DNA of 64,000 nucleotides from Arenimonas terrae (GTDB lineage Bacteria > Pseudomonadota > Gammaproteobacteria > Xanthomonadales > Xanthomonadaceae), in assembly GCF_006265115.1 (NCBI RefSeq), contig NZ_SMDR01000001.1, positions 1,764,009 to 1,828,008 on the forward strand, in the 5' to 3' direction. Of the stretch, positions 54,423-61,373 are shown one piece after another. The position numbers were made by a program, and so were the translations under genes. The notes under the pieces were generated by a model. The model did no database searches, was not told where the DNA came from, and was given only the letters and a program-made list of their open reading frames with translations. The number at the start of each line of letters is the position of its first letter. Position 1 is the first letter of the stretch.

Positions 54423-54472
54423 CTAATCATTCAAGCCGACGCCTTCGGCGCGGCTTAACTAAGGCGTTAGGC
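54417..54472 (+). repeat. attC12
   Basis: 56 bp; R'' is ACCTAAC. Confidence 0.92.
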
Positions 54473-54473
54473 A

Positions 54474-54749
54474 TTGAAGACAATCGTCGTTGCCTTCTCA
54501 GCAGTTTCAGGCGCCGCTCTCGGCGTTATCGCCGGTCTGTACTTGGCCTTCCTGTCTGGGCTTCACGAGAAGCTTCACGTCTTCGGCCTTGCCCTGCCAA
54601 GCGCAGCAATATTTTCGCTTTTGGCAGCGGCGGGCACTTCGCGCTTGCTCACCCAATCGCCGAGATTCCGGGCGCCGATTCTCTTCATTAGCGCGGCTTC
54701 GGCGGCTAGCCTGGCTACCTGGTTCTTGCATATCATCAAGGCCATCTAG
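54474..54749 (+). CDS. cassette 13: three-helix membrane protein (TTG start)
   Basis: 91 aa with helices AFSAVSGAALGVIAGLYLAF, VFGLALPSAAIFSLLAAAG and APILFISAASAASLATWFLH. The TTG at 54474 lies 1 base after R'; the next in-frame start is far inside. It has its own TAG before attC13, leaving 17 bp of spacer. Confidence 0.62.
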   Translation: MKTIVVAFSAVSGAALGVIAGLYLAFLSGLHEKLHVFGLALPSAAIFSLLAAAGTSRLLTQSPRFRAPILFISAASAASLATWFLHIIKAI

Positions 54750-54766
54750 GGCCAACCAGCTCGCCG

Positions 54767-54822
54767 GCCTAACTAATCATTCAAGCCGACGCCTTCGGCG
54801 CGGCTTAACTAAGGCGTTAGGC
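54767..54822 (+). repeat. attC13
   Basis: 56 bp, standard short type. Confidence 0.93.
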
Positions 54823-54825
54823 CTC

Positions 54826-55251
54826 ATGAACATGCGCTTTGTCCTAGTTTCCGTGCTTTACGTTTTCGCTCCCGCCTCGCTTGCGTCATCAGAGTTCGAG
54901 TCCGGCTGGGAAAGTATCCAGTTCCGTACACATTCCGGCTATCGCGTTTCAATGGAGGCGGATGACCGCTACCTACTCCGCTCGGCACAAGTGAGGGATG
55001 GAGACAAGCTGATCCCGATTCCTCGGATCGCTTATTGCAACATCGAACACCCTGATCTGAGCCAAGTCCACTTCTCGGAATCAGTTGGGGGCTACGCAAC
55101 CCTCGAGTTCACATCCCATGTTTTCGAGCAAGGGAGATCTGTCAGAACTATCCGATGGACCTACCATTTCAAAAGTGACGAATTCGTTCGATTTGCACGT
55201 GATGGTGTTACGCAGGACCTGGAAGGTCTCACTCCTTGCAGAGAGGCCTAA
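54826..55251 (+). CDS. cassette 14: exported protein, unknown
   Basis: 141 aa with a signal peptide (FVLVSVLYVFAPASLASS, residues 4-21) and a beta-rich body (WESIQFRTHSGYRVSMEADD, YATLEFTSHVFEQGRSVRTI). Two in-frame ATGs (MNM); the first follows R' by 3 bases. Stop in GCC TAA of attC14. Confidence 0.7.
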   Translation: MNMRFVLVSVLYVFAPASLASSEFESGWESIQFRTHSGYRVSMEADDRYLLRSAQVRDGDKLIPIPRIAYCNIEHPDLSQVHFSESVGGYATLEFTSHVFEQGRSVRTIRWTYHFKSDEFVRFARDGVTQDLEGLTPCREA

Positions 55252-55301
55252 CTAATCATTCAAGCCGACGCCTTCGGCGCGGCTTAACTCAGGCGTTAGG
55301 C
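55246..55301 (+). repeat. attC14
   Basis: 56 bp, standard short type with ACTCAGGCG before R'. Confidence 0.93.
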
Positions 55302-55306
55302 CTCAG

Positions 55307-55606
55307 ATGAAACCGAACGTTGTATTCGTGGATGTCGACGACACGCTGGTTCGTTCCGTCGGAACTAAGCGCATCCCAATGCCTGCTGTCGTCGCGCAGG
55401 TCCGGCGTCTCCATGCCGCCGGTGCAACGCTGTTCCTCTGGAGCTCCGGCGGAGCCGACTACTGCCGCGACACGGCGCAAGAGCTTGGCATCGCCGAGTG
55501 CTTCTCCGGCTACTTGCCAAAGCCAACCGGCTACATCGACGATCAACCTGTTCAAGAGTGGCGCGACTGCCAGCATTTCTACCCAATGCAGGCAGCTGAG
55601 GCCTAA
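55307..55606 (+). CDS. cassette 15: minimal HAD-like phosphatase fold
   Basis: 99 aa with all four HAD motifs in a very short protein: I VVFVDVDDTLV, II LFLWSSGGADY, III the lysine in GYLPKPTG, IV YIDDQPVQEW. So a small phosphomonoesterase or phosphotransferase without a cap domain is likely; the substrate is unknown. ATG 5 bases after R'. Stop in GCC TAA of attC15. Confidence 0.78.
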   Translation: MKPNVVFVDVDDTLVRSVGTKRIPMPAVVAQVRRLHAAGATLFLWSSGGADYCRDTAQELGIAECFSGYLPKPTGYIDDQPVQEWRDCQHFYPMQAAEA

Positions 55607-55657
55607 CTAATCATTCAAGCCGACGCCTTCGGCGCGGCTTAACTCAAGGCGTTAGCT
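55601..55657 (+). repeat. attC15
   Basis: 57 bp, with an extra A (AACTCAAGGCG); R' is GTTAGCT, so no AGG is supplied to the next ORF. Confidence 0.9.
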
Positions 55658-55676
55658 GGCAGGGGAGGATCCCACA

Positions 55677-56219
55677 ATGCCTATGACTTTGACTCGCTCA
55701 ATTCTAACGGTCTTGATACCGGGGCTTATCGCAATCTCGCCTTGGTTACTCCTGCTTGTGCAACAGACATCAGCGACACTTGGCTTCGGTGAGTTCACTA
55801 CTTTGGCAAATGCATTGGTCTTTGCCTCCGCTGCAGTTGCAGGGACGTTCTTCGAGGCTCAAGGTTCCAAGCTTGAGGTTGCGTGGGATCGAGAGAGGGA
55901 AGATAAACATCAAGTCAAAGAAAACTGGTTCAACTACTTGTCGCGAGTTGTTGAGAGCGAACCGGTTGGCTATCGCTACCTTAGCCGTCTCGCCACAACC
56001 CTTTACTTCGAGTTGGCCATGATCTATGCAGCGCCCATGTTTGCTCTTGGCGCGATTACACTTGCCGCGGCACGATTCCCCGACTTCGCAGTTGTTATTT
56101 TCATAGCCGGCTCTGTCCTCGCAGTGGTGTCCGGCTTTTACTTCCATCGCCAGGCGCGTTGCACCCACGAGGTGCTCTGCGAGACCCGAAAGGAGCTCAA
56201 CAAGCGTGCGGCCAGCTAA
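55677..56219 (+). CDS. cassette 16: four-helix membrane protein
   Basis: 180 aa, the longest cassette protein here. Helices: SILTVLIPGLIAISPWLLLL, LANALVFASAAVAGTFF, FELAMIYAAPMFALGAITLA and FAVVIFIAGSVLAVVSGFYF, with a charged cytoplasmic loop (WDREREDKHQVKENWFNYLS). It brings its own strong Shine-Dalgarno (AGGGGAGG, 9 bases before ATG), which fits the missing AGG of its R' box. Stop is AGC TAA at attC16. Confidence 0.72.
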   Translation: MPMTLTRSILTVLIPGLIAISPWLLLLVQQTSATLGFGEFTTLANALVFASAAVAGTFFEAQGSKLEVAWDREREDKHQVKENWFNYLSRVVESEPVGYRYLSRLATTLYFELAMIYAAPMFALGAITLAAARFPDFAVVIFIAGSVLAVVSGFYFHRQARCTHEVLCETRKELNKRAAS

Positions 56220-56269
56220 CTATTCATTCAAGCCGACGCCTTCGGCGCGGCTTAACTCAGGCGTTAGGC
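56214..56269 (+). repeat. attC16
   Basis: 56 bp; R'' is AGCTAAC, off consensus at the second base. Confidence 0.9.
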
Positions 56270-56272
56270 GTC

Positions 56273-56587
56273 ATGTACAGATCTCAGAAAGATCGGGAAC
56301 TTTGCGAAGCGGCCGATCCCGTCGTGAATGAGCTTCTCGCATCCGAGCTCTTCGACTTGGCGGAACGGCTATCGGCATGTGTTGCGCTCGCTACAACTGG
56401 CAGTCCAAACGAGCGCAAAGTTGCGCTCCAGGAGATTGGAGGCCTTTGTCACATCAAGGCCTTAGGGGACGCATACGTAAAAAACGTCACCGACAACGCG
56501 TGGCTGAAAATGCTAGACCAACTATCGGCTGCGGCAGAATTCGCGCAGAATCAAACGGCCTCTGATGCCAATGGCGCTCAGGCCTAA
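56273..56587 (+). CDS. cassette 17: unknown helical protein, first copy of a duplicate
   Basis: 104 aa, all-helical and acidic (DPVVNELLASELFDLAERLS, KMLDQLSAAAEFAQNQTAS). No domain recognised. The whole cassette, ORF and attC, recurs at 63560-63927 with no difference seen. ATG 3 bases after R' (GTTAGGC GTC ATG); stop in GCC TAA. Confidence 0.75.
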   Translation: MYRSQKDRELCEAADPVVNELLASELFDLAERLSACVALATTGSPNERKVALQEIGGLCHIKALGDAYVKNVTDNAWLKMLDQLSAAAEFAQNQTASDANGAQA

Positions 56588-56637
56588 CTAATCATTCAAG
56601 CCGACGCCTTCGGCGCGGCTTAACTAAGGCGTTAGGC
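56582..56637 (+). repeat. attC17
   Basis: 56 bp, identical to attC36. Confidence 0.93.
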
Positions 56638-56644
56638 GCACCAC

Positions 56645-56884
56645 ATGCCACGAGTCATCATTCACATATCGCTTGACGGCGGCGATGAGTCTCGCGCCTT
56701 GAGCAAGTTCAATCAGGACTGGGCACTCGTTGAAGATTGGATCGAGCGCTGGCGAGAGCGCATGGATGTCTGCCCGGACCATCCAGAGGGGTGCTTTTGC
56801 TGTCATGCCTATTGGGAGGTAGACGCGCCGACAGAAGCACTTGAGGAGCTTCCCGGGCATATGCTGCAAGCCGGCACCTGGTGA
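56645..56884 (+). CDS. cassette 18: small cysteine-containing protein
   Basis: 79 aa. A strand (MPRVIIHISLDGG), a helix rich in tryptophan (WALVEDWIERWRERM) and a cysteine cluster (CPDHPEGCFCCHAYW) that could bind a metal. ATG 7 bases after R'. It stops (TGA) 29 bp before attC18. Confidence 0.62.
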   Translation: MPRVIIHISLDGGDESRALSKFNQDWALVEDWIERWRERMDVCPDHPEGCFCCHAYWEVDAPTEALEELPGHMLQAGTW

Positions 56885-56913
56885 CGGCCTGGCACGCGGG
56901 CATTACAGTTGGC

Positions 56914-56973
56914 GCCTAACAATTCATTCAAGCCGAACCCGCTTCGCGGGTCGGCTTAATTCAGGCGTTAGGC
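56914..56973 (+). repeat. attC18
   Basis: 60 bp; AATTCATTC after R'' and the hairpin top ACCCGCTTCGCGGGT. Confidence 0.92.
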
Positions 56974-57227
56974 CCTTATCCTTTGCATCAGCTTCGGCCC
57001 GTTCGCGGGCCGTTGTCGGTTCTGGGCTTCGGCTTCGCCGATGCCAGTTCACGCCGCCCGCGCCTGCGGGTTTTCGCACGTGTCGGTCATGCCACCCGGA
57101 TCGGCCGAGGTCGTAGACCGACTCTCCAGGGCGGGTGTTCGTTGGCCGCCGTCACAGTTCCGCCCGCGGGCCCGCCCTGCTCCGCCAACCCAGGCTTGCA
57201 AGGCCGCTTCCCGTGACTTAGCGTCCG
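56968..57227 (+). ncRNA. cassette 19 (N6): ORF-less cassette, conserved family
   Basis: Body of 254 bp (56974-57227). Opens CCTTATCCTTTGCATCAGC, perfect hairpin CGGCCCG-TTCG-CGGGCCG, and ends CCGTGACTTAGCGTCC, one base off the family end. Ends in a short attC. Confidence 0.45.
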
Positions 57228-57283
57228 GCCTAACCATTCATTCAAGCCGACGCCTTCGGCGCGGCTTAACTTAGGCGTTAGGC
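57228..57283 (+). repeat. attC19
   Basis: 56 bp short type with CCATTCATTC after R''. Confidence 0.92.
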
Positions 57284-57286
57284 CGT

Positions 57287-57574
57287 ATGAGCAAAGCCAC
57301 TTCGATCTTCTCCGCCGAGAACCTTGATGCCATTCGTCGCCATCTTGAATCCGTCGGCTTTGTCTCGGTGCTGCATTGGCACCTCCATGGCGCGCGACAT
57401 CCGACGCCACTAGCGTTCAGCGACTTCGAAGCATTCGAGGGCTACATGAAGGATTACGCCAAGGCCGGTGACGCGATCGACGTATGGCCATTTCCCACTG
57501 ATAACGGTGAAAGAATTGCCAAGGGTAAAATACCAGAGCATGATGGCTCGATCCTCCAGGGCGGCGCTTACTAG
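57287..57574 (+). CDS. cassette 20: unknown soluble protein
   Basis: 95 aa. AENLDAIRRHLESVGFVSVL is an amphipathic helix; SVLHWHLHGARHPTPLAF and FEGYMKDYAKAGDAIDVWPF follow. ATG 3 bases after R' (GTTAGGC CGT ATG). Own TAG, 4 bp before attC20. Confidence 0.68.
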   Translation: MSKATSIFSAENLDAIRRHLESVGFVSVLHWHLHGARHPTPLAFSDFEAFEGYMKDYAKAGDAIDVWPFPTDNGERIAKGKIPEHDGSILQGGAY

Positions 57575-57578
57575 CCCG

Positions 57579-57634
57579 GCCTAACTAGTCATTCAAGCCG
57601 ACGCCTTCGGCGCGGCTTAACTAAGGCGTTAGGC
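57579..57634 (+). repeat. attC20
   Basis: 56 bp with TAGTC after R''. Confidence 0.92.
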
Positions 57635-57638
57635 CTCA

Positions 57639-58022
57639 ATGATCCGACCATTCGCTTCGCTTGTTCTGATTGCAACGCTTGCCAGCTGCACCTCGATAAA
57701 GGTGCAGTCTGTTTCGATCAGCGAAGAAGATGGCTTCAGAGCGACAACCGCCGATACAGCTCGAATCGGCTGGTACAACCACTCTCCAGACATGGCTGGC
57801 ATCAGAGTCGTTGCATTGATCAATGCGGGCGAGTTCATCCCAAAGGAATCAATTTGGGTTCGCGAGGCTGACGACACGCTCACGTTGTGCTTTTCTGTAG
57901 CTGCGCGCAGCGACCAACAAGCTGGCCAGCGGACGGTCGTGATTCGTACCCGCGTAAAAGGCATCCCACGGGGTGATCGTCGCATGATCGAGGCTTCCCG
58001 TGGCTGTGGTAAAACGGCCTAA
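57639..58022 (+). CDS. cassette 21: predicted lipoprotein
   Basis: 127 aa. The lipobox LASC ends a short signal (FASLVLIATLASC, lipidated cysteine at residue 17). The mature part is beta-rich (KVQSVSISEEDGFRATTADT, RTVVIRTRVKGIPRGDRRMI). ATG 4 bases after R'. Stop in GCC TAA of attC21. Confidence 0.72.
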   Translation: MIRPFASLVLIATLASCTSIKVQSVSISEEDGFRATTADTARIGWYNHSPDMAGIRVVALINAGEFIPKESIWVREADDTLTLCFSVAARSDQQAGQRTVVIRTRVKGIPRGDRRMIEASRGCGKTA

Positions 58023-58106
58023 CTTGGCATTCAAGCCGACCGCCGAGGTCGGATCAGGCTCAAGTGACCGTCGCCGGCCGGCGGCGGCTTAACTAAGGCG
58101 TTAGGC
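58017..58106 (+). repeat. attC21 (long type)
   Basis: 90 bp. TTGGCATTCAAGCC after R'' and a long loop section (GAGGTCGGATCAGGCTCAAG); the only long attC on a coding cassette. Confidence 0.88.
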
Positions 58107-58111
58107 GGCTC

Positions 58112-58468
58112 ATGAAACTCCTTGGTGTCTACAGCAGCGCCGAAGAATCTTCCGCAATCTGTGGACTGCTGCGCAAAAAGGGCATTCCCACGTACGGCGA
58201 GATTTCGGCTCCTTCGTGGAGACTGAATCGGATCCCCATCTACGTTTGCCTTGATTCACAATACGAAGACGCATTGGCTGTTCTCGCCAATCCAAACCAT
58301 CTTGTCGCAAATCCAGTCGATGTAGCGGAGTACGATTCAGTCGCCGAGCGGCAAGAACATCACACGCTACTTCGTTGGTCCGTTGTTGCTCTACTACTGG
58401 CGGCTGCGTTCTTTGCCGTTGTTCTCTACTTGGCTGACGCGCCGCTCTTGCGCGCGCCGCCTAACTAA
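58112..58468 (+). CDS. cassette 22: DUF2007-like protein with C-terminal helix
   Basis: 118 aa. The first 70 residues (MKLLGVYSSAEESSAICGLL, KKGIPTYGE, IPIYVCLDSQYEDALAVLAN) follow the DUF2007 (putative signal-transducing, PII-like) pattern. One helix follows (WSVVALLLAAAFFAVVLYLA). ATG 5 bases after R'. The ORF ends CCT AAC TAA in attC22. Confidence 0.72.
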   Translation: MKLLGVYSSAEESSAICGLLRKKGIPTYGEISAPSWRLNRIPIYVCLDSQYEDALAVLANPNHLVANPVDVAEYDSVAERQEHHTLLRWSVVALLLAAAFFAVVLYLADAPLLRAPPN

Positions 58469-58514
58469 TCATTCAAGCCGACGCCTTCGGCGCGGCTTAA
58501 CTAAGGCGTTAGGG
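58459..58514 (+). repeat. attC22
   Basis: 56 bp; R' is GTTAGGG, off consensus at the last base. Confidence 0.88.
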
Positions 58515-58520
58515 GGCAGC

Positions 58521-58790
58521 TTGGATAGGTCTCGCAAGATCAATCGAGCTCTTACCGTTGCTGCTATTGCTTGCTTCCTGCTTGCTGGCTACGCATATCT
58601 GCAAGCAGCAGCTTCGTACTCACTGGCATTTGCTTTCTGCACAGAGCCGGGCACAACCAATGCGGCAACGGTAAGGTGCCGTGCACCGTTGCTGTACGGC
58701 TACGCCTTCTGGGCGCTGCTGGTCTTTGGTGCTGTGTTTTCTGTCGTAGCAGTCGTTCGGGGGAGGCGTTCTCGTGCCGCAGCCCCCTAA
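58521..58790 (+). CDS. cassette 23: two-helix membrane protein (TTG start)
   Basis: 89 aa with helices ALTVAAIACFLLAGYAYL and LYGYAFWALLVFGAVFSVVA. The TTG at 58521 is preceded by AGGGGG at 4 bases, partly inside the R' box, which makes it a believable start although no ATG is available. Stop in CCC TAA of attC23. Confidence 0.6.
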   Translation: MDRSRKINRALTVAAIACFLLAGYAYLQAAASYSLAFAFCTEPGTTNAATVRCRAPLLYGYAFWALLVFGAVFSVVAVVRGRRSRAAAP

Positions 58791-58844
58791 CAATTCATTC
58801 AAGCCGAAGCCGCTTCGCGGCTCGGCTTAATTCAGGCGTTAGGC
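58785..58844 (+). repeat. attC23
   Basis: 60 bp; R'' is CCCTAAC, hairpin top GCCGCTTCGCGGC. Confidence 0.9.
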
Positions 58845-59098
58845 CTTCATCGTCTGCATCAGCTTCGGCCCGTTCGCGGGCCGTTGTTGTTTCTGGGTTC
58901 CGGCCTCATCGGTGGTAGTCCTTGCTGCCCGCTCGCAGTAGTTCTCGCGCATCGCGTTCGTCGCGGCCGGCTCGGTCTCAGTCGAGGACCGGCGCGCCAG
59001 GGCGGGCTACCGCTCGCCTCCGCGGTGTTTCGCTTCGCGGGCCCAGCCCTATTGGCCAGCCCTGCCTTGCAAAGCGCCAGTCCGTGGCTTAGCGTCCG
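58839..59098 (+). ncRNA. cassette 24 (N7): ORF-less cassette, conserved family
   Basis: Body of 254 bp (58845-59098). CTTCATCGTCTGCATCAGC, perfect hairpin CGGCCCG-TTCG-CGGGCCG, CTCGGTCTCAGTCGAG hairpin, and the end CCGTGGCTTAGCGTCC shared with N2. Short attC. Confidence 0.45.
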
Positions 59099-59154
59099 GC
59101 CTAACCAATCATTCAAGCCGACGCCTTCGGCGCGGCTTAACTAGGGCGTTAGAG
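59099..59154 (+). repeat. attC24
   Basis: 56 bp; CCAATCATTC after R'' and an off-consensus R' GTTAGAG. Confidence 0.87.
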
Positions 59155-59159
59155 GACTT

Positions 59160-59468
59160 GTGGAAATTCTCGCCCAGAAGCGATTGGACCGGATACTGTC
59201 CAAGGTAAACTTCCTTTTGGCTGTTCTGGCAGGCATCTTGGCTGCCGCGGCTGCTTTCAGTTGGATGGGTCCGGCCCCAGATTCATCGAATTGGTTACAT
59301 CCGCTGTATCCAGTTGCCTTCTGCCTGTTCGGCCTCTCCGCCTTACTGTTCTATGCTGTATCCCGCAAATTCAAGACGAGACATCCGGCGAGGTGGTGGC
59401 TGAACATTCTGGCTATGGCGCCAATTGCGGTTTTCTACGTCATTCGCTTCGGCATGTTCACTGGCTAG
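59160..59468 (+). CDS. cassette 25: three-helix membrane protein (GTG start)
   Basis: 102 aa with helices VNFLLAVLAGILAAAAAFSW, PVAFCLFGLSALLFYAV and WWLNILAMAPIAVFYVIRFG. The GTG at 59160 has AGAGGA 4 bases upstream, formed by the altered R' box. Own TAG, 2 bp before attC25. Confidence 0.65.
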   Translation: MEILAQKRLDRILSKVNFLLAVLAGILAAAAAFSWMGPAPDSSNWLHPLYPVAFCLFGLSALLFYAVSRKFKTRHPARWWLNILAMAPIAVFYVIRFGMFTG

Positions 59469-59470
59469 CC

Positions 59471-59525
59471 CTCTAACTAATCATTCAAGCCGACGCCTTC
59501 GGCGCGGCTTAACTAGGCGTTAGGC
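59471..59525 (+). repeat. attC25
   Basis: 55 bp, the shortest here (AACTAGGCG before R'); R'' is CTCTAAC. Confidence 0.9.
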
Positions 59526-59528
59526 CTC

Positions 59529-59894
59529 ATGAAGCGCATCTTCTTGGCCCCAGTTGCTGTGCTTGCCGGCTGCGCTACTGGCGTTGGTTATGTCGCCCCA
59601 TCGGCACCTTCAAATGTTGCTGTCCTGACGGTCGCTCCTATCGACGCCACAGAACACCCACTGGCGACTGGCATTTCCAGCATCGGCGATATGGTTTACT
59701 TCCGCCCGCCCAAACCAAAGACAGTCTTCTTGGCGCCTGGGACGCATGCGATTGGTTTCAACTGCACACAATCTGTCTCCACCGGCGGGGCGCCAGTTGT
59801 CGTCCACAAGTTCGTTGCCGGCGAGTCTTATCACATTGGGTGTCGTGGCAGTATTGCTGTTGTGTCAGTCGGCCCGGGTGAGGGGCCTAACTAA
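59529..59894 (+). CDS. cassette 26: predicted lipoprotein
   Basis: 121 aa. Lipobox LAGC at residues 12-15 (LAPVAVLAGC). The body (VAVLTVAPIDATEHPLATG, TVFLAPGTHAIGFNC, VVVHKFVAGESYHIGC) has two cysteines that could form a disulfide. ATG 3 bases after R'. Ends CCT AAC TAA in attC26. Confidence 0.72.
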   Translation: MKRIFLAPVAVLAGCATGVGYVAPSAPSNVAVLTVAPIDATEHPLATGISSIGDMVYFRPPKPKTVFLAPGTHAIGFNCTQSVSTGGAPVVVHKFVAGESYHIGCRGSIAVVSVGPGEGPN

Positions 59895-59940
59895 TCATTC
59901 AAGCCGACGCCTTCGGCGCGGCTTAACTAGGGCGTTAGGC
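59885..59940 (+). repeat. attC26
   Basis: 56 bp with AACTAGGGCG before R'. Confidence 0.92.
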
Positions 59941-59943
59941 CTC

Positions 59944-60264
59944 ATGAGACCAGTTCAATTGACCTGTGCCTTCTGCGATGCGCCGATGAGCCTGCCGACG
60001 TCGGCATTCTTTCTCCAGCGGTCTCCTGAGGCTCACCACTGCGCTTCATGTCACGGCAAGAATATGTTGAGCAGGTCCACATTGAGCTGGGCGTTTGGAG
60101 CCGTAATGATTTTTTCGTTCGGGATCGGTTCTATGACAGGCCACTTCGCCCCAGGCTATTCTCTAGCCGGATTCTTGACTGGGGCAGCAATAGGGACGCT
60201 CATAGGTGCACTTGTCAGCCGCAGGTACGCAAAGCTAATAAAGTGGCCTGATCCATGGATCTGA
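59944..60264 (+). CDS. cassette 27: zinc-ribbon-like membrane protein
   Basis: 106 aa. Two CxxC pairs (LTCAFCDAP and HHCASCHGK) form a probable zinc ribbon at residues 8-38, followed by helices LSWAFGAVMIFSFGIGSMTG and YSLAGFLTGAAIGTLIGALV. ATG 3 bases after R'. Own TGA 1 bp before attC27. Confidence 0.72.
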   Translation: MRPVQLTCAFCDAPMSLPTSAFFLQRSPEAHHCASCHGKNMLSRSTLSWAFGAVMIFSFGIGSMTGHFAPGYSLAGFLTGAAIGTLIGALVSRRYAKLIKWPDPWI

Positions 60265-60265
60265 G

Positions 60266-60322
60266 GCCTAACTAATCATTCAAGCCGACGCCTTCGGCGC
60301 GGCTTAACTCAAGGCGTTAGGC
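60266..60322 (+). repeat. attC27
   Basis: 57 bp (AACTCAAGGCG before R'). Confidence 0.92.
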
Positions 60323-60326
60323 CTCT

Positions 60327-60590
60327 ATGAAGCACGACATTTCGATTTCGCTTTCGCAAGATGAGGCGATCGTTCTCTCTGAGCTGTTTGGTCGGTTTGA
60401 GCGCACGGACGTTTTGTCGCTCGCTCACAACGCGGAGTTCCTGGCACTACAACGAGTGGCGGCTCAGCTTGACAAGACGTTGCTGGAGCCATTCGAGGCA
60501 AGCTACGCAGACGTCGTGCGGCTGGCGCGGGAGCGTTTGGCTGCAGGCTTCGAGGGTCGCGCTCCTGGCGTAACCGGGGACGAGGCCTAA
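60327..60590 (+). CDS. cassette 28: small helical protein
   Basis: 87 aa, acidic and helical: DEAIVLSELFGRFERTDVLS, EFLALQRVAAQLDKTLLEPF, DVVRLARERLAAGFEG. It resembles many small cytosolic adaptor-like proteins but no family is clear. ATG 4 bases after R'. Stop in GCC TAA of attC28. Confidence 0.7.
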   Translation: MKHDISISLSQDEAIVLSELFGRFERTDVLSLAHNAEFLALQRVAAQLDKTLLEPFEASYADVVRLARERLAAGFEGRAPGVTGDEA

Positions 60591-60640
60591 CTAATCATTC
60601 AAGCCGACGCCTTCGGCGCGGCTTAACTAAGGCGTTAGGC
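60585..60640 (+). repeat. attC28
   Basis: 56 bp, standard short type. Confidence 0.93.
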
Positions 60641-60656
60641 CTGTGGAGCAGGTTTC

Positions 60657-60992
60657 GTGAACTACTACCCGTATGTTGCGATGCTGTTGGCCACCATCTT
60701 GATAGCTTCGGCCACAGCCAGGCTTCACTCCAAAGTGCGAAGCACAAGCAGCCTCCTGTTGTGCTTCTTTGCCCCGCTCGCCGTCATTTACCACCCGTTC
60801 TCGCTTTGGCTTTTTGGCCAGGTAATGAACGATTGGCCGTCTTGGATGAGCAATTGGCTTCTATGGATTGCCGTAGACCTTCTTCCTGCCACCCTTGTGC
60901 TTATCGCGAGCGGGCTGTTCTACCTAGCCATTCGGAAGCAAGAGCGGCCTAACCAGTCATTCAAGCCGACGCCTACGGCGCGGCTTAACTAA
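60657..60992 (+). CDS. cassette 29: membrane protein whose C-terminus is encoded by attC
   Basis: 111 aa with helices YVAMLLATILIASATARL, SLLLCFFAPLAVIYHPFSLW and WLLWIAVDLLPATLVLIASG. The GTG start has GGAG 8 bases upstream. Because attC29 reads CCTAACCAG rather than CCTAACTAA, the frame continues through the attC and adds NQSFKPTPTARLN before TAA. Confidence 0.66.
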   Translation: MNYYPYVAMLLATILIASATARLHSKVRSTSSLLLCFFAPLAVIYHPFSLWLFGQVMNDWPSWMSNWLLWIAVDLLPATLVLIASGLFYLAIRKQERPNQSFKPTPTARLN

Positions 60993-61002
60993 GGCGTTAG
61001 GC
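60947..61002 (+). repeat. attC29
   Basis: 56 bp; CCAGTCATTC after R'', CCTACGG loop; carries the 3' end of the cassette 29 ORF. Confidence 0.92.
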
Positions 61003-61017
61003 TGCAGTAGATGCGTT

Positions 61018-61308
61018 TTGTCCGATCGAAGAGAAAAGCACGTGCAACTAATTCGGCTCGTCCACCTGGCACACCGCTTTCAAGCCAGTCGCTTTGGCAG
61101 GGCTTGCGGCTGGGTCAGTCTCATCGCCATGGGATGGATGGCTACAGCGTCGATTGGAACTATGGCTCTGCGCCGCTACGCCGGGGAGCAATTTGTTCTG
61201 TTTGATGCGTTCTTGCTAGTCATTGGGTTCTTTGCAGCCAATGCCACTAGGACAATCTATACAACCTTTATTCGCTCGGCCGGATCGCACGCTTCCGACA
61301 GCATGTGA
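61018..61308 (+). CDS. cassette 30: two-helix membrane protein (start uncertain)
   Basis: 96 aa from the TTG at 61018: a basic N-terminus and helices GWVSLIAMGWMATASIGTMA and FVLFDAFLLVIGFFAANATR. A GTG eight codons later, after GAGAAAAG, is an alternative. An overlapping ATG frame at 61011-61205 gives 64 arginine-rich residues and looks like a shadow. Own TGA, 5 bp before attC30. Confidence 0.5.
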   Translation: MSDRREKHVQLIRLVHLAHRFQASRFGRACGWVSLIAMGWMATASIGTMALRRYAGEQFVLFDAFLLVIGFFAANATRTIYTTFIRSAGSHASDSM

Positions 61309-61313
61309 CCGCG

Positions 61314-61369
61314 GCCTAACTAATCATTCAAGCCGACGCCTTCGGCGCGGCTTAACTTAGGCGTTAGCC
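61314..61369 (+). repeat. attC30
   Basis: 56 bp; R' is GTTAGCC. Confidence 0.91.
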
Positions 61370-61373
61370 CCCA

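Noticed and set aside
55320..55610. Alternative ORF overlapping cassette 15
   Set aside because: The other frame holds all four HAD motifs.
61011..61205. 64-aa ATG ORF in cassette 30
   Set aside because: Arginine- and serine-rich with no hydrophobic pattern, while the overlapping frame gives two clean membrane helices.
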